From Zingiber officinale (Eukaryota > Streptophyta > Magnoliopsida > Zingiberales > Zingiberaceae): a stretch of DNA of 64,000 bases. Numbering within the stretch: position 1 is the first letter of the stretch; each line of letters starts with the position of its first letter. Positions 47,643-58,883 of the stretch are shown piece by piece. The DNA lies in assembly GCF_018446385.1 (NCBI RefSeq), contig NC_055990.1, positions 131,514,996 through 131,578,995 of the forward strand. Reading direction: 5' to 3'. Below the pieces are notes generated by a model. That model saw only the letters and a program-made list of their open reading frames with translations, was not told the origin of the DNA and did no database searches. The position numbers were made by a program, and so were the translations under genes.

Positions 47643-49422
47643 TCACTGTTCAACTTCTAGCATTTTTTTTTTTTTGGCTAGAAGCATGAAAGCATCTGAA
47701 CATCGCACCAACTCCATTTGAATCATCTCATAGAAAATAAGTGCTCTCTGTATACCGCCTCTGTTACAATATGCTATGATCAATGAATTATACATACAAT
47801 TAGTAGGGGTCAAACCTTTCCGCCCCAAAATGCCAATAAATTTTTCAGCTTCACTAATTTGTTCACATTTGCAGAGGTTTTGAACCAAGGACTTAAAGAA
47901 CCTCACATTGGGCTCAAGACTCATATGCACCATCTCATAGTAAAGTGTGATGATTTTCTGATAATCTCCAGTTGTTCCATAGCCATCAATTAGAATCAAG
48001 GATATTTCTTGATCAGGGACAAGCCCCATGTTCAACAAAGATGTCAGAGTTCTGTTGGTTTCCATGATACTATGTAGAGTGTCTTTATCATCTGATTGCA
48101 AGTGTCAAGACTGAGCAAAAATTCCCCTTCAAGCATCTTTTCACTATATCTCAAGCACTAATTTGTCCATCCATTTCTCGACAGACCAATTATCAGATGA
48201 TTATATGTCTCGTCATATGATTTCAGTCTTATTGAGCTCATCTCTTCCATCATTTGAACAGCCTCTTCGATTCTTTTTCCTGAGAATAAAATCCTATTAG
48301 ACAAGTGTAAACATATGAATTCAAGTTGCATCCCCTGTTGATCATTTCGTCCTTGGATTGAAGTGTCGAGTCTAGTTTGCACAACTTGCAATAGCTAGTT
48401 ACAATCAAAGAGTATGCAATATCATCAAACATCATGTTTCTTTGCAGCATTCTCTTCAAAAGAGTGATTGTTTCTTCAGCCCTATCCTCCTCAATGATCC
48501 TAAAAGCCAGTGTAGTGTTCACAATAATGCCAGGGGCACATCTACTCCCATGAATTCTATCCAAAACACTCACTAACTTTGGCAAAACCCCTTCCTAGAG
48601 CATCACATCAATCATAACTCCAGTCGTTGTTTGGTTTTGGTATATTCTTCTTACAAACATATATTCAAATATCTTCCAAGCCAAATTATTCCGATCAGAT
48701 CTCTGTGAAACATGAAGCATTGTGTTAAAGCTAATTATATTAGCATCCAGCCCATGATCTCCCAAGTATCTGCAAGCATCAAACGCTTCATTGACCATTC
48801 TCTTCTTCGAATACACCTGCAGCAAAAGATCAAAAACACGATGTCCGGGAAAAACTGCTTCGTAAGTGCCGAGAAGCACCTCCACAATTGATGCATGTTT
48901 AGATGCAACTCTCTCTGTATACTTATTGACTATCGACCCCAGCAAAGCACGCACATCGATAAAAAGGCTGGAACGAATAAGGACATGAACAATGAAGTAA
49001 TAAGATCACAAGTCATGTTCGAATTGTTTAGTCTGGGAGCACCAGTGGAAGAAAGTTAGCACCTTTTTTGCATCAATGTGTTCCTTGAGGTAAAGTATCA
49101 CTCGCTCCACCAGGAGTTCGGTGAGTTGTACTGATCTGAAACCAACGGTTAGGCTGTCAAAGCTCTAACCTTTGCTTCTCACATCGTTGATTATAGAGGA
49201 AAGATTGCAAAATTTTGATTCTTTTTGCGGTTGTCAGCAATGGACTGAGTCTGCGTGGGAATCATTAGCAGGGAGGTGGAGAGCTTGGCGATGAGCAAGT
49301 ACGAATTCACCGCCGAAGTAGTGATTTAGATCATATTTCGAGACAAGAGTTAGGGAGCAATGGAGACAGGCAGAGAGGTATCGAACTACCGTGGCTCGCA
49401 TAGAAATGAACCTGGATGACAT
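47643..49422 (-). pseudogene. PPR protein pseudogene, copy 2
   Basis: Same P-class PPR protein as copies 1 and 3. It keeps the C-terminal repeats (MGLVPDQEISLILIDGYGTT, GRKGLTPTNCMYNSLIIAYC). Lesions: TAG at 49165-49167 (SKG*SFD, TGG in copy 1), TAG at 48595-48597 (VML*EGV, AAG in the others), a frameshift near 48285 (FYSQEKES) and an expanded T-run near 47664 altering the C-terminus. It stands alone, without RPS18 or DRB next to it, between the solo LTR and the Tat element E. The upstream sequence also diverges from the other copies beyond about 49330. Confidence 0.85.
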
Positions 49423-50795
49423 GGAGAAGGGTCGAGATTCTGGACATCATATAAACCCTAATCTACCAGCTCATTGTATCACCATGATCAATTCTAAGGT
49501 AGTGTTTTTTTTCAAGGGATGGAAATAGAGAAACAAAAATTCAAAAGGGTAAAAATGGAATACAATTTTCTTACACTTCTTAGTTTCAAGTGAAATAATG
49601 TTTTTACAATTAATGGATCGTTTTGTTTAAATTTGTGAATCGGAATAGTAATGAGATTGATTAAGAGGTCAATAGGAATGAAAATCAAGATTATATTATC
49701 AGTGTTTGTTTCGAATCAATATCAATAATGAGAATCAAATAAATTTTTAATTTTACTCTTAGTACTAATGAGTTCAAATTTATAATGAACAACAACAACT
49801 ATTGTTGCTATTCAAAGGCGAAAAACCATTGGAGTAACCAGCACATTGTTCACGTTTCAAAAACATGAATTGAATTTCATGATTACTGTTCACGTTTTGT
49901 TTCAAAACGTGAATGACTTTCTACGGAGAGCGGGAGTTACCGGCAGATTTCCTTGCATGAGCAACAGTACAAGAAGGAAGGAAGAGCCGGTGGCACAGTG
50001 TCGCGGCACAAGAATTTGGCCGACGTAAATAGATCCGACGTAGGGATGTTCGACCGGCGCAGTCTCCATCAGTAGCAGCTTGGTCTTGGCACCTATTTGA
50101 GACAGCAACTTTAGCCGACTTCGAAGCGGCTGGTGGCTGGCGGAAGGGCCACTGACTGGTGTCAGACGTTGGCCGGTGGAGTTGGGTGGCGGCAGTGAAA
50201 AAGGCAAAGCTCCTTTTCCTTTTTGTCGGCGGCAAAACCCACTATAGTTATTTTTGGTATTAAGAGAATATTTGATTAATGAAAATAAAGTAATCAATTG
50301 ATTGAGAGATCGATATAGGAATGAGTGATTACCAAGTATAAAAATACATTCCTTTATTTATATTTTTATTTATATAATTTAAATATTAACAATGATAATC
50401 ATTTATTTTCATTCCTATTTTCGACCTTTATTGTCTTACCCCAAACGTCCCTTAATATTTATTTTACTATTTAATTATTTTCTTTATAGACAAATATATA
50501 ATTTAAAATGATAAAATAGACAATTTAATATTTCATTTACTTTTTCATCTTTACCTTTTATCTTTTACAACGAAATTTCTATTTTTTTCCTTACAACTTA
50601 TCTCTTATTCAAAATATTTTTGTACGTAGGTTTTTTTTTAAGACAAAAGAATGAAGGCAACTTCTTACGTTAGACCTGTTATTAAGGTATTCAGCAATGC
50701 TTGATCTCGCATGACAAACTACATCAATTATCGATTGGCACAGATGAAATTTCTCATTCCACCACTAACACGGGTTGTCATTTCTCATTTCACCA
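49423..50795. other. Intergenic region, no confident gene
   Basis: Mostly AT-rich. A GC-richer patch at about 49920-50230 has overlapping minus-strand ORFs (for example PPTKRKRSFAFFTAATQL) with no recognisable family. Just before the Tat LTR there is an imperfect direct repeat, ACACGGGTTGTCATTTCTC (50768) and ATACGGGTTGTTATG (50799). Confidence 0.45.
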
Positions 50796-52326
50796 CTGAT
50801 ACGGGTTGTTATGAGCACGTCTTTCAGGTGATGTGATAATTAAAGCTAAGAAGAGGGGGTGACGTCTAGACCCGATCGAGCATAAGGTTATGTATATATT
50901 CAAACGGGAAGGATCAGTCGGACGCTAAGATACTTAGCCTTATCTAAGATATAACGTACGATTGGCCAGATGATAGCCAATCGAATATAAATTTCTCTGT
51001 ATATGCCCAGGCGAAAAGTATCGGTCGGGCCTAGAGGAGCTTAAGTATATCAAGCTTTCAATATGTAAATGGTCAAGCAAAGGACGATCGAATGAAGGCT
51101 TCCATGCATATGCTCGGACGAATATAAATTCGTCTGGGCCTAAAGACATTTAATCTTGTTTAGTCTATGACATATGATCAGTAAAGCAAAGGTTGACTGA
51201 AGGCTTCCATGTGTATGCCCGGACAGATATAAATCCGGACAGGCCTAAAGGTGTTTAGCCTTTTCGAACCTTCAATATATGAATGACCGCGTGAAGACCG
51301 ACTGAATACAAGGTTCTATGTATGTGCCCGGTCGGACTTAAAGGCGTCTAGTCTTATCAAGCCTGTATTATATGAATGGTCGGACAAAGACTGACCGAAT
51401 AATGATATGCTAGGTCTAACGTATTCACTCGATCAAGAAAGGCCAGATGGGCCTAAATAGGCTTAATCTGGTCAGGATTCCTGAATACGACTAGCGAGAT
51501 AAAGGTTGGCTAAATATAATGTTCTTTATATGTATATATTCAAGCAGGTAATAACCGGCCAGGCTATCTACCACATAAGGTATTCCAAATATATGATCAG
51601 TCATATTCTAAATATATGACCGGCCAGGTTATTTACCATAGAAGGTATTCTAAATATATGATCGGTCGGGTTATCTACCTGGTCGGGTTATCTGCAACAA
51701 AAGGTATCCCAAATATATGATTGACTGAGATACATGTAATAGAAGACTGGTCGGGATATGTGACCGGTCAAGATATGTTCAGTAGACAAGTGGTAGACAA
51801 CATTAAGACAGCCTCACAAAGTTGTCGAGGAATATTCCCTCAAAGCCCCTTCATTGAGTAGTTACAATGACGTACTCTCGCAAGCACTTCATGAAGAACT
51901 CAACTCACAAACGACAAAGAAGGTACATCAAAGCAAGAAGTTCAGGTTGTACTTTTCTCATCTCCTAATAAACTCTAACAAACTGGGGACCAACTCATGA
52001 CTATGAAGGTTAAATAAGGTAGTATAAAAGGGGGAATCCTCTCCGTTGGCCAGGTACGCAAACAGACTCAACCCTAACTCTCTGCATTTGAAGCTCTGTT
52101 TTCTGCTACTGTTACTCTTCCACCTGCAAGAAAGGAAACTAACTTAAGCGTCGGAGGGCCTAGCTAGGGATTCCCACCCCAGTCTTAGGTCACTAATGTT
52201 TTGTTGACTCGTCTAAGTATGCGCAGGATCGTCGAGGAGTTCTTCTAGATCTCTAGAGGTTCATCGTCCTTGGAGCAACCACCTAGCAAAACTAGCATAC
52301 CATCTTCCAGCTTTCGGACATGATCA
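50796..52326 (+). mobile_element. 5' LTR of Tat element E
   Basis: 1531 bp, starts TGATACGGGTTGTTATGA and ends GGACATGATCA. TATAAAAG at 52023-52030; the downstream CTTAGGTCACTAATG block matches the other Tat LTRs. The subrepeats at 50870-51760 are more diverged, with CGGTCGGG and GGCCAGG words. Confidence 0.8.
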
Positions 52327-53222
52327 AATTTGGCGTTGTGGGAATCTTCGCCTGAATCTAAAACTTTAAGATGAAAGAAGCTGGGAAACTTACTACTGTT
52401 ACTTTAACACAAGAAGATACGGATATACTCATCGAGACCCGATTTCAAAGGGCGTTGCAACAACAACAAGCAAACACTGGTGATACTCTGCCACCGCCAC
52501 AACCTGCAGCATCTGCAAGAGTACATCACCGAGAGAGGCGGGCTCAAGAGAAGGATCCAGCTCAGGTACTTCCTGCACCTCTCTCCCCTCTCCGTTGTCC
52601 TAGGGCGTCATTTCATACACCGCTAGAACAAGTGGAGCTAGAGGATCTGCATCAGGGATCTTCTGGAGAAGGGCATGTTCGTAATAGGCACAGAGGAAAG
52701 GCCCCAGTGAGTGATAGTTCGGTGGAGAAAACTGTCACCCTATTTTCTCAGTGAATATTAGAAGACCCGTTACCAAAACATTACCAAAATCTGAGCATCG
52801 GGAAGTGATCTGGTGTGGAAACATATCAAACCGGTAGGAGACATCAACAAGATAGAACCCCAATGGGGAGAACCTTTTAAAGTGATACAAAAACTCACCT
52901 CAAGCTTTTATTATCTTGAAGACGCTGAAGGTCGAAGACTAGATAAACCTTGGAATGCTAATCACTTACAATCTTACAGAACTTAACAAGTAGGCCTGTA
53001 ACTTATCCGTATATTTTATCCAACTTTTTCATACAATTAATGAAAAGTGCAGGTATAATGTTTATATACTCTCCCGAGTGAGTGAATTGATTCTCCCTCA
53101 ATTGTCGATCGGCGATCTTAAGGGGTGACTGGGCAGGCTCCCTTAAGGGACGATCGGAGACATTTTAGTACAATGCTAAATGATCAGAATCTGGCCCGCT
53201 AGAATATACTTTTAAGATCATT
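52327..53222 (+). mobile_element. Internally deleted body of Tat element E
   Basis: PBS-like AATTTGGCGTTGTGGGAATC (52327-52346), then gag N-terminus from the ATG 52371 (MKEAGKLTTVTLTQEDTDIL, Gln run), open to 52754. Shortly after, at 52807-52986, comes the very C-terminus of integrase: LVWKHIKPVGDINKIEPQW, FKVIQKLTSSFYYLEDAEG, NHLQSYRT-stop. Everything between (rest of gag, PR, RT, RH, most of IN) is deleted. A short 3' leader follows and no 3' LTR is found. Confidence 0.8.
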
Positions 53223-53880
53223 CTCAAGGGTATTTAAATAAAATTATCTCTCTCCATATTACTAATTAAGTACAACTTAAGATTGCTATTACAATCCATT
53301 TTCTAACTGGCCATATTTTAGTCAGTAAGATTTACTATTTTTCTATAAACCTAGTCCTAAGATTTTGAGACAAGTTTATAAAAAAATTATAAATCTACCT
53401 ATGTATTAAGAGAGGAGTTATAATGAAAGATTTATAACATAAATCACATGTTATAAAGTTTTCGTTGAAGATGCTCTTAAATGAGGTCGGACACTGAGAT
53501 GACTCATATCAAATTGAAATTGAAGTTTTTTTTACACATTAAAATTTTATCGAATAAAAATTAAAAGACCTTCTTTTAACAAAAAAAAATAAAAAAAATC
53601 TAATTATATATAAAAAAAAATTATTTATTTCATTTAAATTAAAATTATTATATATAAAATTTTATTATATGAAAATAATATCTATCAACTTATCAAAATT
53701 ACTTAAACTTCATTAAACTTAATTGAAATTAATTATAATCATTTTAAAACAGCTATAACTTATATTAGCTACGTAGTTAAACAACTAGCCATTATAATAC
53801 TAAAAGTGAAAATATTTTCAGAATAACAATATAACAAGACGCCGTTTTAGCTCTTTTAACTTTTTCCCATTCTTATTTCG
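53223..53880. other. AT-rich spacer
   Basis: Very AT-rich; no gene or element recognised. The homology to the gene blocks begins at about 53880. Confidence 0.5.
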
Positions 53881-54995
53881 TTTGAGATACTTAAAAATAA
53901 TAAAATTATAAATCAAGCATTTAAAAAAATAAATTAATTTATACTTGCGATTTATTTTGATGGCACAATGAATTATTGTCAAAATTTTATATTGACACTT
54001 AAGATACTAGGATATATTTGATGCAAATATGGAACCCGAATCCAATTGTACATCGCACTAACTCTTATTCCATGAAAAACATGCAAGAATACTGTAATTT
54101 CTTGAGGGCATGAAAAGTTCACAAACAGTGCATATGAAAGAGATGAAAGCGTTTACATCAAACAGCATCTCCCTTAAAATGCAAATGTATATTAGAATCA
54201 CAGAAGTATAGATGATGACCACATTAAAAGTATAGAACAATTGTCTTGATCGATTTTAGAAATCCATACTGACCGCTACCCAGCTATTATCACTAAAGGG
54301 TAGAGCGATTCCACCTTCAGGTAAAACCATGGGGATAAACTTGGACTCTATTGCACAGCAGCGAGAGACTGCTTCCGCGCAAGGGAAGTTCGCTGTGTGA
54401 TTGTGAACTTATGACAACTGGAGCAGTCAGGACTGTAGGAATGATGTTGAGCTGCCAGATTCAGGGAGATCTTGTAGAGGTTGTTTTCCATTCTTACTAG
54501 CACTGATACGCTCTGCTTCTCCACAGGATCATGCTCATCTGGCCATGATCAAATGCTCTAAAAAAAAGGCAAATTGAAATAGGATTTTAATTAATATTGA
54601 AAGCGAATGATTCACCTTGCAGAATTTCTTCAATTGTAGTGACACTTGCAGGTTCTTAATTCTCGACATGGCCATGATCAGCTGCAGATCATTTAGCTAA
54701 CTATAAACAAACATGATGAACACCTATGACCTGTAGCATGTATAATGGTTCGCCTTGGAGGATTTCACCAATTTAAATGGCACTTCCAGGTTCTTGCATC
54801 TGTGCATGGTCATGCGCATCCTATACACAATCAACTTCAAAATTTTAGCAATTATAATCAGAATTGATAAAAAAAAAAAAAACCATAACCATAGTGTTTT
54901 AATCTAGTTGGGTTTGACCTTTCTGAATTTCAATTGCTGGCTCTCATTCCTGTACAGGATCATGCACATCTAACCTATGATAAGCTGCAAATTTC
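53880..54995 (-). pseudogene. DRB gene 3' fragment (exons 7-5 and flank)
   Basis: Third copy of the DRB 3' end. It starts with 3' flanking sequence (homologous to about 58150-58330), then exon 7 (stop near 54257, SWVAVS-like tail), which has a deletion around 54330 removing the KAD part of VYPRKAD and a further indel near 54390. Exon 6-like (about 54620-54690) and exon 5-like (about 54760-54830) remnants follow, then a second partial exon-like piece near 54930-54990. It then abuts the 3' end of PPR copy 3. The dsRNA-binding exons are absent. Confidence 0.75.
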
Positions 54996-55001
54996 AGCTA
55001 T

Positions 55002-56698
55002 TTACAGCATTTTCTTTGCTAGAAGCATTAAAGCATCTGAACATGGCATCAACTCCTTTTCAATCATCTTATCATAGAAAATAAGTGCTCTCTGTATACC
55101 ACCTCTGTTACAGTATGCTGTGATCAATGAATTATACATGCAGTTAGTAGGAGTCAAACCTTTCCTCCCCAAAATGCCAATAAATTTCTCAGCTTCACTC
55201 ATTTTTCCACATTTGCAGAGGTTTTGAACCAAGGACTTATAGACCCTCATACTGAGCTCAAGACCCATATGCACAATCTCATAGTAAAGTGTGATGATTT
55301 TCTGATAATCTCCCATAGTTCCATAGCCATCAATTAGAATCAAATATATTTCCTGATCAGGGACAAGCCCCATGTTAAATAAAGATGTCAGAGTTCTGTT
55401 GGCTTCCTCAATATTTCCTACTATACAGAGTGTATCATCTCATTGCAACTGCCAAAACTGGGCAAAAATCCACCTTCAAGCATCTTTTCACTATATCTCA
55501 AGCACTGATTTGCCCACCCATTTCTCGACAGACCAACTATCAAATGATTATATGTCTCATCATATGGTTTCAGTCCTATTGACACCATCTCTTCCATCAT
55601 TTGAACAGCCTCTTCGATTCTTTCTTCCGCGGAATAAAATCCTATTAGACAAGTTTAAACATATGAATTCAAGCTGCATCCCCTGTTGATCATTTCGTCC
55701 TTGGATTGAAATGCCGAGTCCAGTTTGCACAACTTGCAATAGCTAGCTACAATCAAAGAGTATGCAATATCATCAAACATCATGTTTCTTTGCAGCATTC
55801 TCTTTAAAAGAGTGATTGCTTCTTCAGCCCTATCCTCCTCAATGATCCTAAAAGCCAGTGTAGTGTTCACAATAATGCCAGGGGCACATCTACTCCCACG
55901 AATTATATCCAAAACACTCAATAACTTTGGCAAAACCCCTTCCTTGAGCATCACATCAATCATAACTTCAGTCGTTGTTTGATTTGAGTATATTCTTCTT
56001 ACAAACATATATTCAAATATCTTCCAAGCCAAATTATTCTGATCAGATCTCTGTGAAACATGAAGCATTGTGTTAAAGCTAATTATATTAGCATCCAGCC
56101 CATGATCTCCCAAGTATCTGCAAGCATCAAACGCATCATTGACCATTCTCTTCTTCGAATACACCTGCAACAAAAGATCAAAAATACGATGTCCCGGAAA
56201 AACTGCTTCGTAAGTGCCGAGAAGCACCTCCACAATCGATGCATGTTTAGATGGAACTCTCTCTGTATACTTGCTGACTGCCGACTCCAGCAAAGCACGT
56301 GCATCGATAAGAAGGCCAGAACGAACAAGGACATGAACAATGAAGCAATAAGATCGCAGGCCGTGTTCGAAATGTTTGGTCTGGGGGCACCAGTGGAAGA
56401 AAGTTAGCGCCTTTTTTGCATCTATGGGTTCCAAGAGGTAAAGTATCACTTGCTCCACCAGGGGTTCAGTGAGTTGTACTGACCCGAAACCAGCAGTTAG
56501 GATGTCTAAGCTCCAACCTTTGTTTCTCACATCGTTGATTATAGAGGAAAGATTGCAAAAATTTGGTTCTTTTTGCGGTTGTCGGCAATGGCTTGAGTTT
56601 GCGTGGGAATTCTTAGAAGGGAGGTGGAGAGATTGGCGATGAACAAGTATCAATTCACTGCTGAAGTAGCTGTTTGGATCATATTTTGAGATGAACAT
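55002..56698 (-). pseudogene. PPR protein pseudogene, copy 3 (best preserved)
   Basis: P-class PPR protein with about ten repeats. I take the ATG at 56698 (MFISKYDPNSYFSSELILVH); a longer ORF starts at 56758. The frame is open to a TAA at 55655-55657 (SLNSYV*TCLIG), where copies 1 and 2 have TAC (Tyr). A second lesion is a 4-bp deletion near 55433 (GATGATA-ACACTC, copy 1 has AAGA inserted), which shifts the last part. The remaining C-terminal repeats are open at 55002-55373 (YLILIDGYGTMGDYQKIITL, SLVQNLCKCGKMSEAEKFIG). Order and strand match the left block. Confidence 0.85.
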
Positions 56699-56938
56699 CA
56701 ATTTTGCCCTATTGATCCAAAAAATATTTAACTTGGAAAGAAAAAAAATGTTAAGCAATTCAATTTGAATTCACAAGTGAGAAGAAAGAAACAGTTTAAA
56801 AAGTAGAATCAGAGTGCAGATTCAATGTAACAAAGAACAAAGAGTAAAGAGTCTGAAGTCATTGCTTTGCAAACTCTAGGGATTAGTAGCAATGTGCAAT
56901 CCAGAGACAAAATTTATTGAAATATTCTAACAAGAAAC

Positions 56939-57861
56939 TTAAAGAGTTTTAGGATAAGCTAACCTTCTCTTCTTCAGCCTCTCAAGGTTATCCCTCAGCA
57001 TCATGTCCAAGGCATTTGAAACAACCTGAGAATACCTGCAATCTTTGTAATCTTTCTTCCTGTTCAAGAACCAATCAGGAATCTTCAACTGGCGTGGGCT
57101 CGCAACAGCTGTCATCATATTCTCAAGTTTAGCAGCAGAAAGCTCGCCAGTCCTACAGAAAAGTAAAACTTACTAGCGTAATTAAATAAATTCAGAAGAT
57201 TACTCTGGAGCAGCTTAATCAAAGAATATTTATAAAGAAAAAACTTTTAGATCCTTTCACTGTAACAAAAAGATGAACTTGCAAAGATATTTAAAGGAAC
57301 ACTAGGATCAACAACTTCCAAGGATAACAATCCATAGGAGAAAAAGAACAACCTTTTGTTCATGTTGACGTCGGCCTTCTTGTAAACAATATTGGCGAAG
57401 CAGCGGCCAATACCTTTGATAGAGGTAAAGGCGAACATGCTCTTCTGCTTCCCATCAACGTTCGTGTTCAGAACACGAAAATATGCTGGAAATCCTCGTT
57501 GGCGATCAGCGACTACCGAAAACAAAAAAAATATAAAAAATCAACTAATTACTCGAAAGAAGGAAAAGGCAATTCAAGATCGAAACAACCGGGAGATTCA
57601 TGTTGGCGACGTCAGCCTTCTTGCAAACAATATTGACGAAGCGGCGGCGGCCAATACCTTTGATAGAGGTAAGGGCGAACATGTGATATTCTGCTTCCCA
57701 TCAACGTTCGTTCGTGCTCAGAACACGAAGAATATACTAGAAATGCTCGATGGCGACCAGTGACTGCAACAATAAAAATAAAAAATCCACTAATTACTCG
57801 AAAGAAGGAAAAGGTGGTTCAAGATCGAAACAACCAGTAGATCCATCGTATAACTCACCAT
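56939..57861 (-). pseudogene. RPS18: 40S ribosomal protein S18 (uS13) pseudogene, copy 2
   Basis: Same arrangement as copy 1: ATG-only exon 1 (57859-57861) with a perfect GTGAGT donor, a decayed duplicate of exon 2 (about 57595-57750), exon 2 (57353-57515; [19 protein letters not shown]) and exon 3 (from 57152 leftwards; [36 protein letters not shown]), ending at a read-through stop at 56939-56941. The Gln codon lost in copy 1 is kept. The C-terminal exon is missing and a frameshift precedes RVLNTN, so it is still a relic. Confidence 0.85.
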
Positions 57862-57870
57862 GGTGTCAGC

Positions 57871-57878
57871 TAGGGTTT
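57871..57878 (-). promoter_or_regulatory. Telo-box in RPS18 copy 2 leader
   Basis: Minus strand AAACCCTA, 10 bp upstream of the ATG. Telo-boxes are typical of plant ribosomal protein gene promoters and leaders. Copy 1 has the decayed GAACCCTA at the same place. Confidence 0.55.
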
Positions 57879-58883
57879 TACGCTCTTCTTCTCGCTCTGA
57901 GCGGTGCAAAGCAAAGAGCGAAAAACTAGGAACCAACAATCTATTCATTGGGGTAAGAAGAGTTTGATTTCATAATCTTGTTTTTCATTGGCTAAGAGTT
58001 GGTTTAACAAGTAGGTCCCACGCTTTCCCATTTACAGTCCGTCCAGTGCCTCGCCAACCTTACCCAATTCTTATTTGATTTAAGTTAATTAGAAAATAAA
58101 ATTCAAATTTTAATTTCTTAAAAATCAAGCAAAATTTCAAAAAACGAATTTATTTATGCTCAAAATTTATTTTGAAGGCACAATGAATTCATTCACAACA
58201 TAGTAAAAAAGAAACTCAAGAGATTAGGATATTTGATGCAAATTTGTTCAATAAATTGAATCCAATTGATATCTCCACTAACCTATTCCACGAAAAACAT
58301 GCATGAATACTGTAATTTCTTAAGGGCATGTAAATATCATAAATTCTAAAAACAAAAAAAAAAACACAAGTGAAACCATCCCTGGCTGTCTCTAGACCAC
58401 ACTGTTAGGAATGAATAAATCAGAAAATCAAAACAAAATCATCATATCAAAAAGTATTTATGCCGGCTTCACCAGTACTAAACGGTTCAATTTTGCAAAT
58501 CTACCAGTGGTGACATATGGTGACAGGCTCTGCTATACTCCGAACTCTGAAGGCAAGAAAATTTCATAAATAGTTCATATGAAAGGGTTCATAGCATATG
58601 CATTAAAAGGCAACTCCAAAATGCAAACGCATAGAAGTATTCGTGGGCACAAAAGCATAGATGATAATATTAAAAGAAAAAGGAAAACAATACTCATCAA
58701 AATCAATTCAAGCCACAAACCATGTGTAATAAGATGTCTTTCTACGAACCAAGGAATCTGTCTCTGCACATACTGATATGGAAAGAGCATACGTAGCAAT
58801 GACCCAGGAAGCTGTCTGTGCCCTATCGTATTGTTATAACATGACAAGGTCTGCTGCCTAAAGAACAATTGCCTTGATGGATT
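57879..58883. other. AT-rich spacer between RPS18 relic and DRB gene
   Basis: No gene. Collinear with 2450-3375 of the left block, with a roughly 150-bp segment (about 58250-58400) that is lost in the left copy but also recognisable near 54010-54130. Confidence 0.6.
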
